DNA of 8,487 nucleotides from Desulfobulbus sp. (GTDB taxonomy: Bacteria > Desulfobacterota > Desulfobulbia > Desulfobulbales > Desulfobulbaceae): NCBI GenBank assembly GCA_030600525.1, contig JAUVLX010000144.1, positions 1 through 8,487 of the forward strand, written 5' to 3'. The notes under the pieces were generated by a model. The model searched no databases. It was not told where the DNA came from and was given only the letters and a program-made list of their open reading frames with translations. Shown here in pieces: positions 7,353-8,487 of the stretch; positions within the stretch are counted from its first letter, which is position 1; each line of letters starts with the position of its first letter. Made by a program: the position numbers and the translations under genes.

Positions 7353-7387
7353 AAAAGGGTCACAGTTTTTACTGTGACCCTTTTTTT
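7353..7387. terminator. Strong bidirectional factor-independent terminator between tRNA-Cys and thpR
   Basis: A perfect 14-bp stem (7353-7366 with 7371-7384: AAAAGGGTCACAGT and its complement) closes a TTTT loop. On the plus strand it ends in seven T, starting 8 nt after the tRNA CCA. On the minus strand it starts with the A run and ends in TTTT, so it also terminates the thpR transcript. The thpR stop codon (7386-7388) overlaps its edge. Confidence 0.88.
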
Positions 7388-7949
7388 ATTGCTCTGCAAT
7401 ATCACCCGTATGGTTTAACCCATACTCCTGCTCAATGGTATGAATTGCCCCTTGCTGCCCCAACAAACTAGAATAAAGCCTAAACTCTTTCACAAAAAAA
7501 GATTCTGTACAAAAAAGACTATATTCTTCCAAATAGCGCGCCACCTTGCTGGCAGGTGTATTGTTTAAACGAGCAATGGTTATATGAGGAGCAAACTTTC
7601 TCTTTTCCAACACCACCCCATAATGTGTTAGCAAAGTATCTATTTTATGCTGAAGAAGGTGCAGGGATTCATTTTTCTCCACTCCCAACCAAATTACCCT
7701 TGGTTTTCCCCGGGGAGGAAAAAAGCCCATCCCATCCAAGCGCATGGCAAAGGGAGGAAAAATTACAGATGAAAGCTCTTCACGGATATCCTGAAATGTA
7801 GCGCCGTCCACCTCACCAATAAAACAGAGTGTCAGGTGAAGTTGCTCAGGCGGTACCCAACGTGCATGGGGTAGCCCGCTGCAAAGCCGCTCTATTCTAG
7901 CCGTAATCGATTCAGGCAAGTCCAAAGCAACAAACAACCTTTTTTTCAT
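7386..7949 (-). CDS. thpR: RNA 2',3'-cyclic phosphodiesterase (2H family; historically 2'-5' RNA ligase)
   Basis: This 2H phosphoesterase opens 2',3'-cyclic phosphates on RNA to 2'-phosphates and can join tRNA half-molecules through 2'-5' bonds in vitro. From ATG at 7949 it is 187 residues, a normal length. The two catalytic H-x-T-x motifs are HLTL (38-41) and HITI (122-125), the latter in the typical KFAPHITIAR setting. The N-terminus MKKRLFVALDLPESI is also characteristic. The frame stays open upstream to 8027, but that would overlap the end of nadC and add residues without family similarity. The Shine-Dalgarno before 7949 is poor (GGAT about 8 nt away). The gene follows nadC by 52 nt, probably in one transcript, and ends in the shared terminator. 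The in vivo substrate is not settled for the family. Confidence 0.94.
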   Translation of the reverse strand: MKKRLFVALDLPESITARIERLCSGLPHARWVPPEQLHLTLCFIGEVDGATFQDIREELSSVIFPPFAMRLDGMGFFPPRGKPRVIWLGVEKNESLHLLQHKIDTLLTHYGVVLEKRKFAPHITIARLNNTPASKVARYLEEYSLFCTESFFVKEFRLYSSLLGQQGAIHTIEQEYGLNHTGDIAEQ

Positions 7950-8001
7950 CGGCTTATCCAAAAAATGCCCATCTGTAATCAATAACTTTCGGCAATCAGG
8001 C

Positions 8002-8487
8002 CTAGCACCAGTCCATGCCAATATCACAGGCAGGGGCTGAATGGGTCAAACCACCAACGGAAATCACATCCACACCGGTTTCGGCGATTGCCCGCACGGT
8101 ATCTAAGGTAACGCCACCTGAGGCTTCTATAACGGCCCTTCCGTCAATCAGCTTGACCGCCTCCTCCATGGTTTTGAGATCCATATTGTCCAACATAATC
8201 ACCCCGACACGACAGGCAAGACACTCTTCCACTTGTGCCATGGTATCGGTTTCCACCTCGACATTGATGGTATGTGGGACTTCGCTTCGTACCCGCTCAA
8301 CTGCATCGGTAATGGAGCCACAGGCAGCAATATGGTTATCCTTGATCATTACTCCATCGCTGAGACTGAATCGGTGGTTACTGCCGCCCCCAACTCGCAC
8401 CGCATATTTTTCAAATATCCTCAGCCCCGGAGTTGTTTTCCTGGTATCCACAATCTTCACATCCAACCCATCGACAGCAGCAACAAA
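8002..8487 (-). CDS. nadC: Nicotinate-nucleotide pyrophosphorylase (carboxylating), C-terminal part
   Basis: This is quinolinate phosphoribosyltransferase, which turns quinolinate and PRPP into nicotinate mononucleotide, CO2 and pyrophosphate in de novo NAD synthesis. The last 161 residues are in the window; the family is about 280 residues, so the N-terminal domain lies beyond the right edge. The frame continues to the edge as FVAAVDGLDVKIVDTRK. Diagnostic motifs in order are DTRKTTPGLR, EKYAVRVGGGSNHRFSLSDG, MIKDNHI, VEVET, IMLDNM, IEASGGV and ISVGGLTHSAPA, all from the phosphoribosyl/quinolinate-binding barrel. It ends in DIGMDWC followed by TAG. The apparent TTG start at 8466 is only an internal codon. 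The call is firm. Confidence 0.97.
   Translation of the reverse strand, partial: FVAAVDGLDVKIVDTRKTTPGLRIFEKYAVRVGGGSNHRFSLSDGVMIKDNHIAACGSITDAVERVRSEVPHTINVEVETDTMAQVEECLACRVGVIMLDNMDLKTMEEAVKLIDGRAVIEASGGVTLDTVRAIAETGVDVISVGGLTHSAPACDIGMDWC

Noticed and set aside
7950..8027. Longer thpR frame overlapping nadC.
   Set aside because: It begins at a GTG inside nadC; family members start at MKKRLFVAL, which fits the ATG at 7949.

Overview
The window looks like ordinary chromosome from a strictly anaerobic, probably sulfate-reducing or related deltaproteobacterium. Desulfobulbales is my best guess, from protein flavour and the gene neighbourhood rather than from any search. It carries indolepyruvate:ferredoxin oxidoreductase, an oxygen-sensitive TPP/ferredoxin enzyme. 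It also has the pairing of rnc with an Elp3-like radical SAM gene. Base composition is balanced, with no sudden change along the window. I see no insertion sequence, phage gene, CRISPR array or toxin-antitoxin pair.

Layout, right to left, because all protein genes are on the minus strand. The 3' part of nadC (NAD biosynthesis) enters at the right edge and is followed after about 50 nt by thpR, an RNA 2',3'-cyclic phosphodiesterase. A tRNA-Cys(GCA) gene with its own promoter lies on the plus strand. A strong bidirectional terminator between the tRNA and thpR serves both converging transcripts. Head-to-head with the tRNA comes rnc (RNase III), then 38 nt later a radical SAM gene. After a 209-nt gap comes an ABC-F ATPase of the YheS/YdiF type, then 41 nt later a membrane-anchored protein of unknown function (DUF3352-like). 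A 280-nt gap with a possible terminator and several small hairpins then leads into iorA, which runs off the left edge.

How the genes fit together: the middle of the window is rich in RNA and translation functions (RNase III, ThpR, tRNA-Cys, an Elp3-like radical SAM protein, a ribosome-associated ABC-F ATPase). The flanks are metabolic (NAD synthesis; aryl-pyruvate/amino acid fermentation). Likely transcription units are nadC-thpR, tRNA-Cys alone, rnc-radical SAM, ABC-F-DUF3352-like, and iorA with downstream genes outside the window (iorB expected).

I found no clear new biological system. The observations most worth a second look are: a perfect 15-bp inverted repeat inside the 5' coding part of rnc, which could be an autoregulatory RNase III target; a cysteine at a position where RNase III normally has a metal-binding aspartate; and a hairpin-rich leader in front of iorA.
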